In this document: positions 62,440 to 64,000 of the stretch, piece by piece
How the letters are laid out: each line of letters starts with the position of its first letter
How positions within the stretch are numbered: position 1 is the stretch's first letter
DNA from: an uncultured Duncaniella sp.
GTDB taxonomy: Bacteria; Bacteroidota; Bacteroidia; Bacteroidales; Muribaculaceae
Reading direction: 5' to 3'
Length of the DNA: 64,000 nucleotides
Assembly: GCA_910586665.1 (NCBI GenBank)
Contig: CAJUIX010000010.1
Span: 1-64,000, forward strand
Position numbers and translations under genes: made by a program
Notes under the pieces: model-generated
What the model saw: the letters and a program-made list of their open reading frames with translations, nothing else
What the model was told of the DNA's origin: nothing
Databases searched by the model: none

Positions 62440-63550
62440 ACTCGAGCATCTCGGTCTTCCAGGCCTTGAAATCGCCCTCGAAGATGTGGCGCCGGGCCTC
62501 GCCGACAAGCCAGAGGTAGAAAGCAAGGTTGTGAATCGACGCTATCTGCATGGCAAGAATCTCGTCGGCTATGAAGAGGTGGCGGACGTAGGCCTTCGAG
62601 TAGACCCGGTCGACATAGCTCGGACCGTCCTCCTGGAGGGGCGAGAAATCGTCGGCCCACTTCTTGTTGCGCATGTTCATGATGCCGTGGCGGGTGAAGA
62701 GCATGCCGTTGCGACCGTTGCGGGTCGGCATCACGCAGTCCATCATGTCGACGCCGCGGTCAATGGCCTCGAGAATGTTGGCGGGAGTGCCGACACCCAT
62801 AAGATAGCGCGGACGGTCAGCGGGAAGAATCTCGTTGACGACCTCGATCATGTCATACATCACCTCGGCAGGCTCGCCGACAGCGAGACCGCCGATAGCA
62901 TTGCCGTCGGCACCAAGATCGGCCACGAACTTGGCCGATTCACGGCGCAGGTCGGGATAGGTGACACCCTGGACTATCGGGAAATAAGCCTGGGAGTAGC
63001 CATACTTCCCCTCCGTCTCCTTATAGCGCTTCCAGCCGCGTGCGAGCCAACGGTGGGTGAGGTCGAGCGACTTGCGCGCGTAGGAGTACTCGGCTGTGCC
63101 GGGAGGGCACTCGTCGAGAGCCATCATGATGTCGGCACCGATAGAGCGCTCTATGTCCACAACCTTTTCGGGCGTGAAGAGGTGCTTGGAACCGTCGATA
63201 TGCGAGCGAAACCATGCACCCTCCTCCGTCAGCTTGCGGTTGGCAGAAAGTGAGAAGACCTGGAAACCACCGCTGTCAGTGAGAATCGGGCGCTCCCAGC
63301 CGTTGAACTTGTGGAGGCCGCCGGCCTTTTCGAGAATCTCGATGCCGGGACGCAGATAGAGGTGATAGGTGTTACCGAGAATTATCTGCGCGTCTATGTC
63401 CTCGCGAAGCTCGCGCTGGTGCACGGCTTTGACGCTCCCCAGCGTACCGACAGGCATGAAAATCGGGGTGCGTATCTCTCCGTGGTCAGTGGTGATGAGT
63501 CCGGCACGGGCAGCCGTGCCGGGTGCTGTGGCTTCTAATTTGAAATCCAT
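62420..63550 (-). CDS. tgt: tRNA-guanine transglycosylase
   Basis: This 376-residue enzyme exchanges G34 of GUN-anticodon tRNAs for preQ1. Motifs: HGEIRTPIFMPVGTLGSVKAV, QIILGNTYHL, ILTDSGGFQVFSLS (Asp active site), MALDECPPGTAEYSYARKSLDLTHRW, GGLAVGEPAEVMYDMIE, VGTPANILEAIDRGVDMMDCVMPTRNGRNGMLFT (catalytic Asp in DMMDCV) and the zinc site in the C-terminal part. Complete and of normal length. It complements queD and queE earlier in the window. Confidence 0.96.
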   Translation of the reverse strand: MDFKLEATAPGTAARAGLITTDHGEIRTPIFMPVGTLGSVKAVHQRELREDIDAQIILGNTYHLYLRPGIEILEKAGGLHKFNGWERPILTDSGGFQVFSLSANRKLTEEGAWFRSHIDGSKHLFTPEKVVDIERSIGADIMMALDECPPGTAEYSYARKSLDLTHRWLARGWKRYKETEGKYGYSQAYFPIVQGVTYPDLRRESAKFVADLGADGNAIGGLAVGEPAEVMYDMIEVVNEILPADRPRYLMGVGTPANILEAIDRGVDMMDCVMPTRNGRNGMLFTRHGIMNMRNKKWADDFSPLQEDGPSYVDRVYSKAYVRHLFIADEILAMQIASIHNLAFYLWLVGEARRHIFEGDFKAWKTEMLECVTRRL

Positions 63551-63571
63551 GTAGCAGGGAGTACTTGGGTT

Positions 63572-64000
63572 TTAGGGACGTACCTCGTAGAAAGGTATGT
63601 CGACAAGCTTCATGTCAAACACAAGCGTCGAATAGGGGCTGATGAGCGCTCCCGAGCCTGACGAGCCGTAGGCAAGGTTGTAGGGGATGACCACGCGGGC
63701 GCTGTCACCGACGCGCATGTCCATCAACGCTATGGTCCAGCCCTGGATCACGCTGCCGGGAGTGGTAAGGAAGAGGCTGTCGCCGTATGGAGTGGCAGGC
63801 TGGAGATACGACGAGTCAAATGGTACGCCGTTGTAGAGGCGCCCGATGTATTTGACGGCCACCGTCGAGGTGAGCATGGGGCTGAGATTGCCGACAGTCT
63901 TGCTGCGGTCGTTGAGATAGCGGATAAGGACGGTGGCCGAGGAGTTCCATGTGGGTGAAAGCACCTGGTAGACGTTGGCGCCGTTCTCTGTCATGTAGCG
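63572..64000 (-). CDS. FKBP-type peptidyl-prolyl isomerase, N-terminus beyond the window
   Basis: Only the C-terminal 142 residues are inside; the frame is open to the right edge. The FKBP fold is recognisable: VAVKYIGRLYNGVPFDSSY, GSVIQGWTIALMDMRVGDSARVVIPYNLAYGSSGSGALISPYSTLVFDMKLVDI. Such proteins in Bacteroidales are usually exported lipoproteins; the signal region is not visible here. It lies 21 bases upstream of tgt on the same strand. Confidence 0.88.
   Translation of the reverse strand, partial: RYMTENGANVYQVLSPTWNSSATVLIRYLNDRSKTVGNLSPMLTSTVAVKYIGRLYNGVPFDSSYLQPATPYGDSLFLTTPGSVIQGWTIALMDMRVGDSARVVIPYNLAYGSSGSGALISPYSTLVFDMKLVDIPFYEVRP

Noticed and set aside
1..64000. tRNA, rRNA, insertion sequences, integrases and defence systems
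   Set aside because: I looked for cloverleaf-like segments, transposase and integrase motifs (DDE, Tyr recombinase) and restriction/Cas/toxin families and saw none. Without a computed scan small tRNAs could be missed.

Overview
The window reads as chromosomal DNA of a gut Bacteroidales bacterium, most likely of the Muribaculaceae or a close relative. This rests on the SusC/SusD pair with surface glycan-binding lipoproteins, BspA-type leucine-rich proteins with sorting-tail-like C-termini, lipoproteins with acidic residues after the lipobox Cys, and several promoters matching the Bacteroidota pattern TTTG-N20-TAnnTTTG. Most genes are GC-rich. Two blocks inside BspA-type genes (about 33-1390 and 28850-30225) are clearly AT-rich. 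I found no rRNA, tRNA, CRISPR array, insertion sequence or phage gene.

Left part (1-12670): the 3' portion of a BspA-like surface protein gene, whose signal-peptide region appears frameshifted, is followed by six co-directional, closely spaced genes. These encode an amidase-like secreted protein with a golvesin/Xly-type domain, a glycosyltransferase fused to a GalT-like HxHxQ protein, a SpoIID/LytB-like protein, an AmpG-type permease, a DUF1343/NamZ-type exo-muramidase and a BadF-type sugar kinase. Together they look like a peptidoglycan-salvage operon: cut, release MurNAc, import, phosphorylate. The fusion protein is the unexplained member.

Middle part (12709-31037): mostly housekeeping genes. 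These are 5-formyl-THF cyclo-ligase, an S41 protease, dCMP deaminase, a double-META lipoprotein, an M24 peptidase, CCA transferase, QueD and QueE, a 5'-nucleotidase, a DUF486 protein, a GadC-like permease and a U32 peptidase. Then come a DUF4595 lipoprotein with a long structured leader, a small beta-barrel-like protein and a second BspA-like protein carrying an AT-rich LRR cassette.

PUL (31191-54584, all on the minus strand): a beta-mannan/glucomannan utilization locus. In transcription order it holds an AraC regulator, GH5, an acetylesterase, a GH5_7-like mannanase, SusC, SusD, two surface glycan-binding proteins and a GH26. A terminator and promoter follow, then GH94, GH26, GH130, a GPH-type transporter and a mannobiose/cellobiose 2-epimerase. 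The scheme is surface deacetylation and endo-cleavage, uptake, epimerisation of mannobiose to mannosylglucose, and phosphorolysis by GH130 and GH94. The operon has no alpha-galactosidase or beta-mannosidase, which points to linear, acetylated glucomannan. A carbohydrate-binding-like module is shared between a surface binding protein (two tandem copies) and the interior of a GH26 catalytic domain.

Right part (54949-64000): SppA, LpxK, purine nucleoside phosphorylase, ThiL, an Asn/Pro/Arg/Gly-rich repeat protein, an LptF/LptG permease, Tgt and a partial FKBP-type isomerase.
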